A stretch of 64,000 nucleotides of DNA from Petralouisia muris (lineage in GTDB: Bacteria > Bacillota > Clostridia > Lachnospirales > Lachnospiraceae). The translations under genes were made by a program, and so were the position numbers. Numbering within the stretch: the first letter of the stretch is position 1; every line of letters begins with the position of its first letter. Below are positions 34,144 through 42,760 of the stretch, one piece after another. The notes under the pieces were generated by a model. That model did not search any database, was not told where the DNA came from, and was given only the letters and a program-made list of their open reading frames with translations. The stretch is taken from positions 37,476-101,475 of the forward strand of contig NZ_SRYA01000015.1 of NCBI RefSeq assembly GCF_004793545.1, given 5' to 3'.

Positions 34144-35679
34144 ATGATAAATGTATTAGAATATTTAGAAGAAACTGCTGGGAAATACCCGAATAAAGAG
34201 GCTTTTGCAGATGAGAATACTTCTTGTACCTGGCAGGAATTACAGGAAAGGGCCAGAAGGATTGGAAGCTCCCTTGCCGGCAGGACAGAGCCGGGAAAGC
34301 CTGTTGCTGTGTGGATGGAAAAAAGCGTCCATGCTGTAGCCGCTTTTTTGGGAATTGTATATTCCGGCTGTTTCTATGTAATGCTGGATAAAAAGCAGCC
34401 TTTGTCACGTATCCGGCAGATTTTAGATACCTTAGAACAGCCCTTGGTAATTGCAGACGGGGAACAGGGGAAAGAAAGAGAGAAGTTAAACCAGGCGGGA
34501 GATCCAGAAAGAGGATTTCAGGTTTTGGATTATGAAGTTTTAGAGAAAAAACAAGCGGATTCAAATGTTTTGAAGGAAATCCGAAATACGTTGACGGATA
34601 CGGCGCCTTTGTATGGAATTTTTACTTCCGGTTCTACCGGAGTTCCTAAGGGAGTTGTTGTCAGCCATCGTTCTGTCATAGATTTTATTAACTATTTTAC
34701 CGTGAATTTCGGAATTACAGAGCAGGATGTGATTGGAAATCAGGCTCCCTTTGACTTTGATGTTTCTGTCAAGGATATCTACAGCGCATTAAAAACTGGG
34801 GCAAGCGTACAAATTATTCCCAAAAGAATATTTTCCTTTCCCACGCAGCTACTGGATTATTTATGCGAAAAAAGGATTACAACATTAATCTGGGCAGTGT
34901 CGGCTCTTTGTATTGTAAGTGAATTAAAAGGTTTTTCCTACCGGGTGCCGGATACCGTGAATAAAGTGTTGTTCAGCGGGGAAGTGATGCCGGTGCATCA
35001 TCTGAATATCTGGAGGCAGTTTCTGCCGGATGCCATGTATGTGAATCTGTACGGTCCTACGGAAATTACCTGTAATTGCACCTATTATGTGATTGACCGG
35101 GAATTTGAGCCAGGCGAGACCATTCCTATCGGAAGACCCTTTCAGAATGAAAAGGCGTTCCTTTTAGATGAAGAGGACAGGCTGGTGGAGCAGCCCAGAA
35201 TCCGCGGAGAAATCTGCGTCAGCGGCACAGCCCTTTCCCTGGGCTATTATAACAATCGGGAACAGACGGAGAAAGCTTTTGTACAGAACCCTCTGAACCG
35301 TCAATATTCAGAAACAATTTACCGGACTGGAGATCTGGGATATTACAATGAGCAGGGAGAACTGTGTTACGCCACCCGCAAAGATTTTCAAATTAAGCAC
35401 ATGGGACACCGGATTGAACTGGGAGAAATTGAGAAAGCCATGGAAAAGGCGGGAAATGTCAGTCGTGTTTGCTGTGTCTATGATGAAATTTCCGGTAAAA
35501 TCATTGCTTTTTACGAAGGGACGGCAGAAAAAAGGGCGATTGTAAAAGAACTGAGGGAGCTGATTCCGGCTTTCATGATCCCCAATGTATTTTGCAGAAA
35601 AGAAGGATTGCCTATTACCAAAAACGGCAAAATTGACCGGGCGGCTCTGAAAAAATCATATCAGAAAGAACTGCAATAG
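34144..35679 (+). CDS. DltA-like amino-acid:carrier-protein ligase
   Basis: 511-aa acyl-adenylating enzyme that activates an amino acid with ATP and loads it on the carrier protein encoded nearby. Core motifs: FTSGSTGVPKGVVVSH (A3), QAPFDFDVSVKD with D206 for the amino group (A4), LYGPTEITC (A5), YRTGDLG (A7), KDFQIKHMGHRIELGEIE (A8) and the C-terminal lysine in NGKIDR (A10). It is close to DltA, but the residue that is Cys in the FCGEVLP loop of Bacillus DltA, part of the D-Ala pocket, is S278 here (FSGEVMP). Specificity may therefore not be D-Ala. Named DltA in most pipelines; I withhold the symbol. Confidence 0.85.
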   Translation: MINVLEYLEETAGKYPNKEAFADENTSCTWQELQERARRIGSSLAGRTEPGKPVAVWMEKSVHAVAAFLGIVYSGCFYVMLDKKQPLSRIRQILDTLEQPLVIADGEQGKEREKLNQAGDPERGFQVLDYEVLEKKQADSNVLKEIRNTLTDTAPLYGIFTSGSTGVPKGVVVSHRSVIDFINYFTVNFGITEQDVIGNQAPFDFDVSVKDIYSALKTGASVQIIPKRIFSFPTQLLDYLCEKRITTLIWAVSALCIVSELKGFSYRVPDTVNKVLFSGEVMPVHHLNIWRQFLPDAMYVNLYGPTEITCNCTYYVIDREFEPGETIPIGRPFQNEKAFLLDEEDRLVEQPRIRGEICVSGTALSLGYYNNREQTEKAFVQNPLNRQYSETIYRTGDLGYYNEQGELCYATRKDFQIKHMGHRIELGEIEKAMEKAGNVSRVCCVYDEISGKIIAFYEGTAEKRAIVKELRELIPAFMIPNVFCRKEGLPITKNGKIDRAALKKSYQKELQ

Positions 35680-35743
35680 AATATTCTGGAGTTATCAGAG
35701 AAGTAAGAATTCATATATGGTAAACGTATCAGGAGGTACAGCA

Positions 35744-37024
35744 ATGAAGCAGCAGGAATTAGAATTGATCCTGAAAAAATATCAGACGCCGGCCTATGTG
35801 TTTGATTTGGACGCTCTGGCCCGGCGGGTGCAGCGTATTTCGGCCTGTCTGAAGAAAGCAGGAATTAATTTATGCTATGCCATGAAAGCCAATCCTTTTC
35901 TGACAGAGGCATTGGAACCTTTGGTGGAACGGTTTGAAGTGTGTTCGCCGGGAGAATTCCGAATTTGTGAGCGGCAGGGACTTCCCATGGAACGGCTGGT
36001 TATTTCTGGCGTGAATAAAGAGCGGAAAGATATGATCCGGATGATAGAAAAGGAGCAGGGCAGAGGAATTTTTACGGTGGAATCTATGGAACATTTCAGG
36101 CTGCTGTCAGAATGCGCCAGAGAAGGAAAGGTGAAGCTGAATCTTTTGGTGCGTATTACCAGCGGCAACCAGTTTGGCGTGGATTATGAACTGGCGAAGC
36201 AGATGTTTCGAGAGAGGGAAGCCTATCCAGAACTTTCCCTGCGGGGCATTCAGTATTATTCCGGCACTCAGAAAAAGAAGCCGTCTGTGCTGGAACGGGA
36301 GCTTAAGATGTTGGACAGGTTCTGCCTGGAAGTGCAGGAAGAACTGAACGTTGCTGTTTCAGAACTGGAGTATGGGCCGGGGCTTTTTGTGCCTTATTTC
36401 CAGTCAGAGCCCAAAGAGCAGTTGGAAGAGATGCTGGAGGAACTGATACAGTTGATTGGCCGGATGAAATTTTCCGGAAAAATTACATTGGAAATGGGAA
36501 GGTTTCTGGCAGCGGAATGTGGGAATTACCTCACCAGAATTGTGGATCGGAAGGAGAACGGCGGGCAGATTTACGGGATTGTGGACGGAGGAATCCATCA
36601 GTTGAACTATTTCGGACAAACGATGGCCATGAAGCTTCCTTATGTACAGCATATTTCCGTGGAAAAAGGCGGTACCGATTTCGCGCAGTCTCACAGCCGG
36701 GGGAAAGCAGACGTTGCAGATACGTCAGAGAATAAGGGGGCAACCCAAGAATGTATGTCCATGAAAAAGGAAGAAAAATGGAATATTTGCGGTTCTTTGT
36801 GCACGACGGCAGATGTGATTGTGAAACAGTATCCTCTGATGGATGCGAAGGTAGGAGATGTACTGGTATTTGAACGGACAGGCGCTTACTCTGTGACAGA
36901 AGGGATCAGCCTTTTTCTCAGCAGAGATTTGCCGAAAGTTCTGTTTTATTCCCAAAAGGAAGGAATCCGCTTAGTGCGGGACAGGAAGGAAACAGACAAT
37001 ATGAATTCTGTCAGCTGCTGGTAA
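35744..37024 (+). CDS. PLP-dependent (fold III) decarboxylase in dlt-like operon
   Basis: 426 aa, alanine-racemase-like barrel plus beta domain of the ornithine/diaminopimelate decarboxylase class. PLP lysine K48 in CYAMKAN, EVCSPGEF, GIQYYSGTQ, GPGLFVPYF, EMGRFLAAECGNY, and C353 in CGSLCTTAD followed by GAYSVTEG. The usual LysA forms are HCHIGSQ, GGGxGIPY and CESGD; the GTQ, VPYF and LCT variants recall, from memory, BtrK, which decarboxylates glutamate bound to a carrier protein. About 35 extra hydrophilic residues lie before CGSLC. ATG 35744 has AGGAGGT at 6 nt. It sits between the adenylating enzyme and the carrier protein, so a carrier-bound substrate is plausible. Confidence 0.8.
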   Translation: MKQQELELILKKYQTPAYVFDLDALARRVQRISACLKKAGINLCYAMKANPFLTEALEPLVERFEVCSPGEFRICERQGLPMERLVISGVNKERKDMIRMIEKEQGRGIFTVESMEHFRLLSECAREGKVKLNLLVRITSGNQFGVDYELAKQMFREREAYPELSLRGIQYYSGTQKKKPSVLERELKMLDRFCLEVQEELNVAVSELEYGPGLFVPYFQSEPKEQLEEMLEELIQLIGRMKFSGKITLEMGRFLAAECGNYLTRIVDRKENGGQIYGIVDGGIHQLNYFGQTMAMKLPYVQHISVEKGGTDFAQSHSRGKADVADTSENKGATQECMSMKKEEKWNICGSLCTTADVIVKQYPLMDAKVGDVLVFERTGAYSVTEGISLFLSRDLPKVLFYSQKEGIRLVRDRKETDNMNSVSCW

Positions 37025-37097
37025 TTTCAGAAATAGGGAAAGAACGGCAGAAAACAGATACAGAAGATAGAGATAAAAACAGAAAGGATGAGAAATT

Positions 37098-37325
37098 ATG
37101 GAAAAATTACTTGAGATTTTGGAGGACATTCAGCCGGACGCTGATTATGAGACATGTGAAACGCTGATTGATGACGGTATTCTGGATTCTTTCGCTATTT
37201 TATCCATTGTCAGTGAACTTCAGGATGAATTCGGGATTACGATTACCCCGGCAGATATTATTCCAGAGAATTTTAATTCAGCGAAGGCACTGTATGCAAT
37301 GGTAGAGAGATTACAGGCAGAGTAG
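37098..37325 (+). CDS. Acyl/aminoacyl carrier protein (DltC-like)
   Basis: 75-aa phosphopantetheine carrier. The attachment serine is S31 in DDGILDSFAILSIV, on helix II after a helix-I segment EKLLEILEDIQPDADYE. The GxxDS pattern is DltC-like. It would hold the amino acid charged by the ligase at 34144, present it to the decarboxylase, and hand it to the MBOAT. AAAGGATGAG precedes the start; it ends 16 nt before the MBOAT gene. Confidence 0.9.
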   Translation: MEKLLEILEDIQPDADYETCETLIDDGILDSFAILSIVSELQDEFGITITPADIIPENFNSAKALYAMVERLQAE

Positions 37326-37341
37326 AAGCGGAGGAAACGTT

Positions 37342-38880
37342 ATGTCTTTGATTTCCATGGAGTTTTTACTCTTTGTACTTCTGGCGGCGGCAGGATATTA
37401 TCTGATTCCTTCAAAGTATCAGTGGATGTGGCTTCTGGCATTCAGCTATATCTATTATATCAGCGGGGGATTCCGTGTAACCTGTTTTCTGATTTTTACC
37501 ACGGTCAGCACTTATCTTGCTGGCGTGTGGATGGAGAAAGTGCCGGAAGGCGTACAGGACAAAAAAGAAGAAAAGAAGAGAAAGAAGCAGATTTTGGCTG
37601 GAACGCTGGTGCTGAATTTTGGCGTGCTGGGAGTATTAAAGTATACTAATTTTGTAATTGGCACAGTCAACAGCATCTCAGGAGGGGATTTTGAACCACT
37701 GCAGCTTTTGCTTCCTCTTGGAATTTCCTTTTATACGTTTCAGTCTATGGGATATATTCTGGATATTTACTGGGGCAGAAGTCAGGCGGAACATAATCTG
37801 TTCCGTTTTGCTTTGTTTGTATCCTTCTTTCCCCAAATTTTACAGGGACCCATCGGAAGGTTTGGAAGTCTGGGAAAACAACTGTATGCGTCCCATTCTT
37901 TTGAGATTGACAGATTAGAGCGGGGGTTTCTGCGGATTCTGTGGGGATATTTTAAAAAAATGGTAATTGCAGACAATGCGGTAATTTTTGTAAATGCAAT
38001 TTTTGACCATCCTGATATTTATGACGGACTTGGATTAGTGGGCGTGCTGGCATACAGCGTACAGCTTTACTGCGATTTTTCCGGTGGAATGGACGTGGTA
38101 ATCGGAATTGCGGATTTGTTTGGAATCCGGCTGGATGAGAACTTTAAACGTCCTTATTTTGCGGTTTCTATCACGGATTTCTGGCACCGCTGGCATATTA
38201 CTCTGGGAACCTGGATGAAAGATTATGTATTTTATCCAGTGTCTCTGTCTGGCTGGATGAAAAGTTTTTCCAAATTTGCTAAGAAATCATTTGGAAAACA
38301 AATCGGCAGAACCCTGCCTATCTGTGTTGCCAACCTGATTGTTTTTCTTGTGGTGGGCGTCTGGCATGGGGCAGCCTGGAAATTTATTGTCTACGGTTTC
38401 TACAATGGCTTGATTATTGCTTTCAGCGGTCTGATGGCTCCTTCGTACCGAAAATGGAAAAAAGCGCTTCATATTTCAGATGACAGTAAAGGGTTTTATC
38501 TGTTTCAGATGTTCCGGACGTTTGTGTTGGTAAATATCAGCTGGTATTTTGATCGGGCAGGGGATGTGAAAACGGCGTTTCTTATGATGAAAAATACTCT
38601 GACTAAATTTGATTTGCGCCAGATCTTAGAGCCTGGAATAGAAATTGGAGAGGCCAGCGGAACCGCTTATACCATGATTGCCCTTGCAGTAATATTGGGA
38701 GGATGCGTTCTGTTGTTTTTCGTAAGTGTTCTCCAGGAGAATGGGAAAGATTTGACAGCAATTTTTGCGAGACAGAACTGGCTGGTGAAGGCGGTGGTTT
38801 ATGCATGTCTGATCTTACTGCTGCCCATGCTGGGACAGCCTTCCGGAGAGGCAGGAGGATTTATTTATGCGCAATTTTAA
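37342..38880 (+). CDS. MBOAT-family O-acyltransferase (DltB/AlgI-like)
   Basis: 512-aa polytopic membrane protein, about 11 helices. MBOAT signatures: LPLGISFYTFQSMGYILDIYWG, FPQILQGPIGRF, CDFSGGMDVVIGIADLFG, FWHRWHITLGTWMKDYVFYP, and the catalytic histidine in VGVWHGAAW. The sequence looks more like AlgI than short DltB. In dlt systems the MBOAT moves the aminoacyl group from the carrier across the membrane to a surface acceptor; the operon supports the same role here with a different donor. Its last 14 bp overlap the SGNH gene. Confidence 0.93.
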   Translation: MSLISMEFLLFVLLAAAGYYLIPSKYQWMWLLAFSYIYYISGGFRVTCFLIFTTVSTYLAGVWMEKVPEGVQDKKEEKKRKKQILAGTLVLNFGVLGVLKYTNFVIGTVNSISGGDFEPLQLLLPLGISFYTFQSMGYILDIYWGRSQAEHNLFRFALFVSFFPQILQGPIGRFGSLGKQLYASHSFEIDRLERGFLRILWGYFKKMVIADNAVIFVNAIFDHPDIYDGLGLVGVLAYSVQLYCDFSGGMDVVIGIADLFGIRLDENFKRPYFAVSITDFWHRWHITLGTWMKDYVFYPVSLSGWMKSFSKFAKKSFGKQIGRTLPICVANLIVFLVVGVWHGAAWKFIVYGFYNGLIIAFSGLMAPSYRKWKKALHISDDSKGFYLFQMFRTFVLVNISWYFDRAGDVKTAFLMMKNTLTKFDLRQILEPGIEIGEASGTAYTMIALAVILGGCVLLFFVSVLQENGKDLTAIFARQNWLVKAVVYACLILLLPMLGQPSGEAGGFIYAQF

Positions 38881-39832
38881 GAGAATTCTGCTGCCGGTTG
38901 TGCTGATTCTGACAATTGCGGCAGTAAACCTTGGCTTGAATTATGCCCTGATTCCGTACAGTTATGTAAGGATTATGATGCATCAGATTCAGACAGAAGA
39001 ATACGATACGGTATTTCTGGGAACTTCCCACGGGCTGAACGGCATCAGTCCCAAAGTGATTACTGAGAAAACAGGAAAAAATGCCGTAAATCTGAGTCTG
39101 GGCGGGGAGTATCCCAGGGACGCCTATTATCTTTTGAAACAGGTCTGTGAAAAGAAGAAACCAGAGCGGGTGGTCTATGAGCTGGACCCTGGATACTGGT
39201 GTACGCCGGAAGGTCAGAGAGGAGACTTCAATCGCATTTTTTACGAGATGCCTGCATCTCTCACCAAGGTGGAATACTTTTTTGCAAAAGAACGAGAGCT
39301 GGATTTTCGGGCCGCATTGTTTCCTTGGTTCTATTACAGAGGACAGTTTCGGGATATGAAAGAAATTATACAGGTGAAACAGGGGGAAGATTATAAGAAT
39401 TATGGGACTGCGGCCTTTTGGGACGGCGGGCAGGAATTTGCAGATGGTTTTCTGCGCAATACCCCGGTACCAGGAATGAAGGAAGAGAAGGATCTGGTCT
39501 TGTGGAAGGAAGCGGACAGGAATGAGGATTCTTTTCGGTATTTTGAAAAACTGGCGTCATTCTGCAAAAAGCGGAACATAGAACTGATTGTAGTGACAAC
39601 GCCGGTTCCCGCAGAAACACTGGAAAAATATGCAAAGGAATTTCAGGAGGCGGACGCTTTCTTCCAGGAGTATTTGGAAAGGCTGGGCCTTGAATACTGG
39701 AATTACAACTGTACGGAAAGGAAAATAGCGGATTTTGATTACAGCCTGAATGCTTTTACAGATTATGAGGGCCATATGAACGTTCAGCAGGCGGAAGCAT
39801 TCAGCGCACAGTTGGCAGAAGATCTCTGGTAG
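38867..39832 (+). CDS. DltD/SGNH-like membrane-anchored protein
   Basis: 321 aa with a single N-terminal membrane helix (about residues 5-27) and an extracytoplasmic domain. The first SGNH block is VFLGTSHGLNG (S54), and a late Asp/His block is TDYEGHMN. This matches the DltD/AlgJ-type partners that work with MBOAT acyltransferases at the outer face of the membrane. Translationally coupled to the MBOAT by a 14-bp overlap. Overall similarity to classical DltD is not evident by eye, so this is a functional-position call. Confidence 0.75.
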   Translation: MRNFKRILLPVVLILTIAAVNLGLNYALIPYSYVRIMMHQIQTEEYDTVFLGTSHGLNGISPKVITEKTGKNAVNLSLGGEYPRDAYYLLKQVCEKKKPERVVYELDPGYWCTPEGQRGDFNRIFYEMPASLTKVEYFFAKERELDFRAALFPWFYYRGQFRDMKEIIQVKQGEDYKNYGTAAFWDGGQEFADGFLRNTPVPGMKEEKDLVLWKEADRNEDSFRYFEKLASFCKKRNIELIVVTTPVPAETLEKYAKEFQEADAFFQEYLERLGLEYWNYNCTERKIADFDYSLNAFTDYEGHMNVQQAEAFSAQLAEDLW

Positions 39833-39886
39833 GCTTTTGCGCGCCAAAGGCAGCCTGCAGGATCTGACATACAGGAGGAGCATTTT

Positions 39887-40837
39887 ATGAAATGGAAGAA
39901 ATATACCATTCAAACCACTACCCAGGCAGAGGATTTCATTAGCAGCATGATGGCGGATCTGGGGATAGAGGGGGTACAGATTGAGGATAATGTACCCTTG
40001 TCCAACCAGGATAAGGAAAAAATGTACATTGATATTCTGCCAGAACTTCCGCCGGATGAGGGAATCGCATATGTCAGTTTCTTTCTGGATGCAGAAAAAG
40101 AGCAGGAAGCTTTGCTGGCGCAGGTGAAAGATGGGCTGGAAGAACTGAGACTTTTTGTGGAACTTGGGGCAGGAACCATAACCCAGAGCGAAACCGAGGA
40201 TCAGGATTGGATCAATAACTGGAAGAAGTATTTTAAATCCTTTGCCATTGAGGATATACTGATTAAGCCCACCTGGGAACAAGAGACGGATGCCGGGAAT
40301 TACCGCTGTGTCATTGAAATTGACCCGGGAACGTCCTTTGGAACTGGGAAGCATGAGACGACCCGTCTTTGCATTCAGCAGATTCTCAAATTCATTCAGC
40401 CAGGGGACAGAGTGTTAGACGTGGGCTGCGGAAGCGGGATTCTTTCCGTGGTAAGCTTAAAACTGGGTGCAGGGGAGGTGACAGGAACAGATATTGATCC
40501 TTTGTGCATCACTGCTTCCCGGGATAATATGAACGTCAATCATTTGTCGGAAAAAACAGGCAGGTTCTACCAGGGAAACCTCATTGAAGATGACAGGCTG
40601 CGGGAAACCGTTGGGAACGGATATGATATTGTAACTGCAAATATTCTGGCGGACGTTGTTATTCCGCTGACTCCGGTGATTCCAGATTGTCTGAAGCCGG
40701 GCGGCATTTATATCACAAGCGGTATTATTGATTTTAAAGAAGAAGAGGTAACGGCTGCCATTGAGGCGGCGGGGCTTAAGGTTCTGGAAGCGATCCATTT
40801 GGGAGAGTGGGTCAGCATTACAGCCAAAAAAGAGTGA
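39887..40837 (+). CDS. prmA: Ribosomal protein L11 methyltransferase
   Basis: Cytoplasmic SAM-dependent enzyme that trimethylates L11. 316 aa: N-terminal substrate-recognition domain, then Rossmann methyltransferase with DPGTSFGTGKHETTRLC, VLDVGCGSGILSV (motif I) and NILADVV (motif IV). AGGAGG is 8 nt before the ATG. Starts 54 bp after the SGNH gene and 22 bp before rsmE; prmA-rsmE adjacency is common in Firmicutes. Confidence 0.96.
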   Translation: MKWKKYTIQTTTQAEDFISSMMADLGIEGVQIEDNVPLSNQDKEKMYIDILPELPPDEGIAYVSFFLDAEKEQEALLAQVKDGLEELRLFVELGAGTITQSETEDQDWINNWKKYFKSFAIEDILIKPTWEQETDAGNYRCVIEIDPGTSFGTGKHETTRLCIQQILKFIQPGDRVLDVGCGSGILSVVSLKLGAGEVTGTDIDPLCITASRDNMNVNHLSEKTGRFYQGNLIEDDRLRETVGNGYDIVTANILADVVIPLTPVIPDCLKPGGIYITSGIIDFKEEEVTAAIEAAGLKVLEAIHLGEWVSITAKKE

Positions 40838-40859
40838 CGTCGGAAGAATGGAGGAAAAG

Positions 40860-41591
40860 ATGTTTCAGTTTTTTGTAGAGCCTGAGCAGATCACGGCAGA
40901 ACAAGCCGTGATTACCGGCAGTGATGTGAACCATATCCGAAATGTTCTTCGGATGAAATGCAAAGAAAAGGTGAGAATCAGCAATCAGGAGGGAGGAGAC
41001 TTCCTCTGTGAAATTGCAGAAATACATCAGGATCAGATTATCCTTCACGTTATGGAACCATGCCTGGGAACGGAACTTCCGGTAAAGGTGACGTTATTTC
41101 AGGGCTTGCCTAAAGGAGATAAAATGGAGCTGATTATTCAAAAAAGTGTGGAACTGGGGGTCAGTGAGATTGTCCCGGTGGCAATGCGCAACTGTGTCGT
41201 GAAACTGGATGCAAAACGGGCAGAAAATAAGCGTGTCCGCTGGCAGGCCATTGCAGAAAACGGAGCCAAACAGTCCAAACGGAGTATCGTCCCTGAGGTA
41301 AAGCCGGTATGCAGCCTGAAAGAAGCGGCAGAATATGCCGGGAGTTTGGATGTCCGCCTGCTGCCCTACGAACAGGAACGGGGAATGGCCCATACCAGGG
41401 AAGCATTGGGCAGAATAAAAAAAGGAGATTCCATAGGAATTTTTATCGGCCCTGAGGGTGGATTTTCTTCTGAGGAGATAGAACGCCTCAGGGAGAACAT
41501 GGAAATTATTTCACTTGGAAACCGGATTCTGCGCACAGAGACGGCAGGTCCCGCTGCCCTGGCCATGTTGATTTATGTGATGGAGGATTAA
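40860..41591 (+). CDS. rsmE: 16S rRNA m3U1498 methyltransferase RsmE
   Basis: 243-aa SPOUT-class methyltransferase with a PUA-like N-terminus (MFQFFVEPEQI) and knotted C-terminal domain: KGDKMELIIQKSVELGV, IFIGPEGGFSSEEI, SLGNRILRTETA. ATG 40860 has GGAGG 5 nt upstream and matches the conserved family start. Two nucleotides before the desulfurase gene, so the run prmA-rsmE-nifS-thiI is likely one operon. Confidence 0.96.
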   Translation: MFQFFVEPEQITAEQAVITGSDVNHIRNVLRMKCKEKVRISNQEGGDFLCEIAEIHQDQIILHVMEPCLGTELPVKVTLFQGLPKGDKMELIIQKSVELGVSEIVPVAMRNCVVKLDAKRAENKRVRWQAIAENGAKQSKRSIVPEVKPVCSLKEAAEYAGSLDVRLLPYEQERGMAHTREALGRIKKGDSIGIFIGPEGGFSSEEIERLRENMEIISLGNRILRTETAGPAALAMLIYVMED

Positions 41592-41593
41592 AT

Positions 41594-42748
41594 ATGGAGG
41601 CATATTTTGACAATGCGGCAACCACGCGCTGTTCTGACGGGGCAAAAGAAGTGATGATGCGGGTCCTGTCCGAAGATTACGGCAATCCTTCCTCTCTGCA
41701 CCGAAAGGGAATGGAAGGGGAAAATTATATCAGGGAAGCCAGGAAAAATATCAGCAAAACCCTGAAAGTTAACGATGCAGAACTGATTTTTACTTCCGGC
41801 GGAACGGAAGCTAATAATCTGGCCATTATTGGCGCTGCCCTGGCAAACCGCAGGCAGGGCATGCATTTGATTACCACCCGAATAGAGCATCCGGCTGTGG
41901 CCGCTCCTATGCGGTATCTGGAAGAGCAGGGATTTTCGGTTACCTGGCTTGAAGTGGATTCGGACGGGTTGATTTCTTTGGAGAAGTTAAAGGATGCGGT
42001 AACGAAAGATACCATTCTGGTATCTATAATGTATGTGAATAATGAAATCGGGGCAGTGGAGCCCATAGAAGAAGCAGCAAAAGTCATTAAGGAAAAAAAT
42101 TCCGGAACCTTATTTCACGTAGACGCCATCCAGGCATATGGAAAGTATATCATTCATCCCAAAAAGCTTGGTATAGATTTGATGTCGGTCAGCGGCCATA
42201 AAATACACGGGCCCAAGGGAAGCGGATTTTTGTATGTGAAAGAAAAGACCAAATTAAAGCCGGTGATTTATGGCGGAGGACAGCAGAAAGGCATGCGTTC
42301 CGGAACAGAAAATGTGCCGGGAATTGCCGGAATGGGTCAGGCTGCAAAAGAAGCTTATGAGGATTTCGGACGGAAACAGGAGCATCTGTATCAGCTAAAG
42401 AATGCATTTCTTTTTGGTCTTGCAGATGTGGAATGGGCCAGGATCAATGGGAAGACAGGAAGAGACAGCGCTCCCCACATTATCAGCCTGAGTATCGAAG
42501 GCCTGCGCAGCGAAGTGTTGCTCCATGCCTTAGAGGACAGGCAGATTTATGTATCAGCCGGAAGTGCATGCTCGTCCAACAAGCCGGCGCCCAGCAGCAC
42601 CCTTAAGGCAGTCCATGTCAAAAAAGAAGCCCTGGAATCCACAGTAAGAATCAGCTTCAGTCCGGAAAATACCCTGGAGGAAGTCAATTATTGTCTGGAT
42701 GCGCTGAAAGAGCTTGTGCCAAGTCTTCAGAAATTTACCAGGCGTTAG
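41594..42748 (+). CDS. Cysteine desulfurase (NifS/IscS family)
   Basis: 384-aa PLP enzyme releasing sulfur from cysteine as a persulfide. YFDNAATTRC start, TSGGTEANNLA, IEHPAV, VDAIQAYGK, PLP lysine in SGHKIHGPKG and catalytic cysteine in AGSACSSNK. It immediately precedes thiI, the arrangement seen for dedicated NifZ-ThiI pairs, so its main role here is probably sulfur donation for tRNA 4-thiouridine. Confidence 0.95.
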   Translation: MEAYFDNAATTRCSDGAKEVMMRVLSEDYGNPSSLHRKGMEGENYIREARKNISKTLKVNDAELIFTSGGTEANNLAIIGAALANRRQGMHLITTRIEHPAVAAPMRYLEEQGFSVTWLEVDSDGLISLEKLKDAVTKDTILVSIMYVNNEIGAVEPIEEAAKVIKEKNSGTLFHVDAIQAYGKYIIHPKKLGIDLMSVSGHKIHGPKGSGFLYVKEKTKLKPVIYGGGQQKGMRSGTENVPGIAGMGQAAKEAYEDFGRKQEHLYQLKNAFLFGLADVEWARINGKTGRDSAPHIISLSIEGLRSEVLLHALEDRQIYVSAGSACSSNKPAPSSTLKAVHVKKEALESTVRISFSPENTLEEVNYCLDALKELVPSLQKFTRR

Positions 42749-42760
42749 TCAGGAGGAATT

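Noticed and set aside
34144..39832. Plain dltABCD (D-alanylation) annotation
   Set aside because: An extra carrier-type decarboxylase sits inside the operon, the ligase pocket residue differs and the MBOAT is AlgI-like, so standard dlt symbols would overstate what is known.
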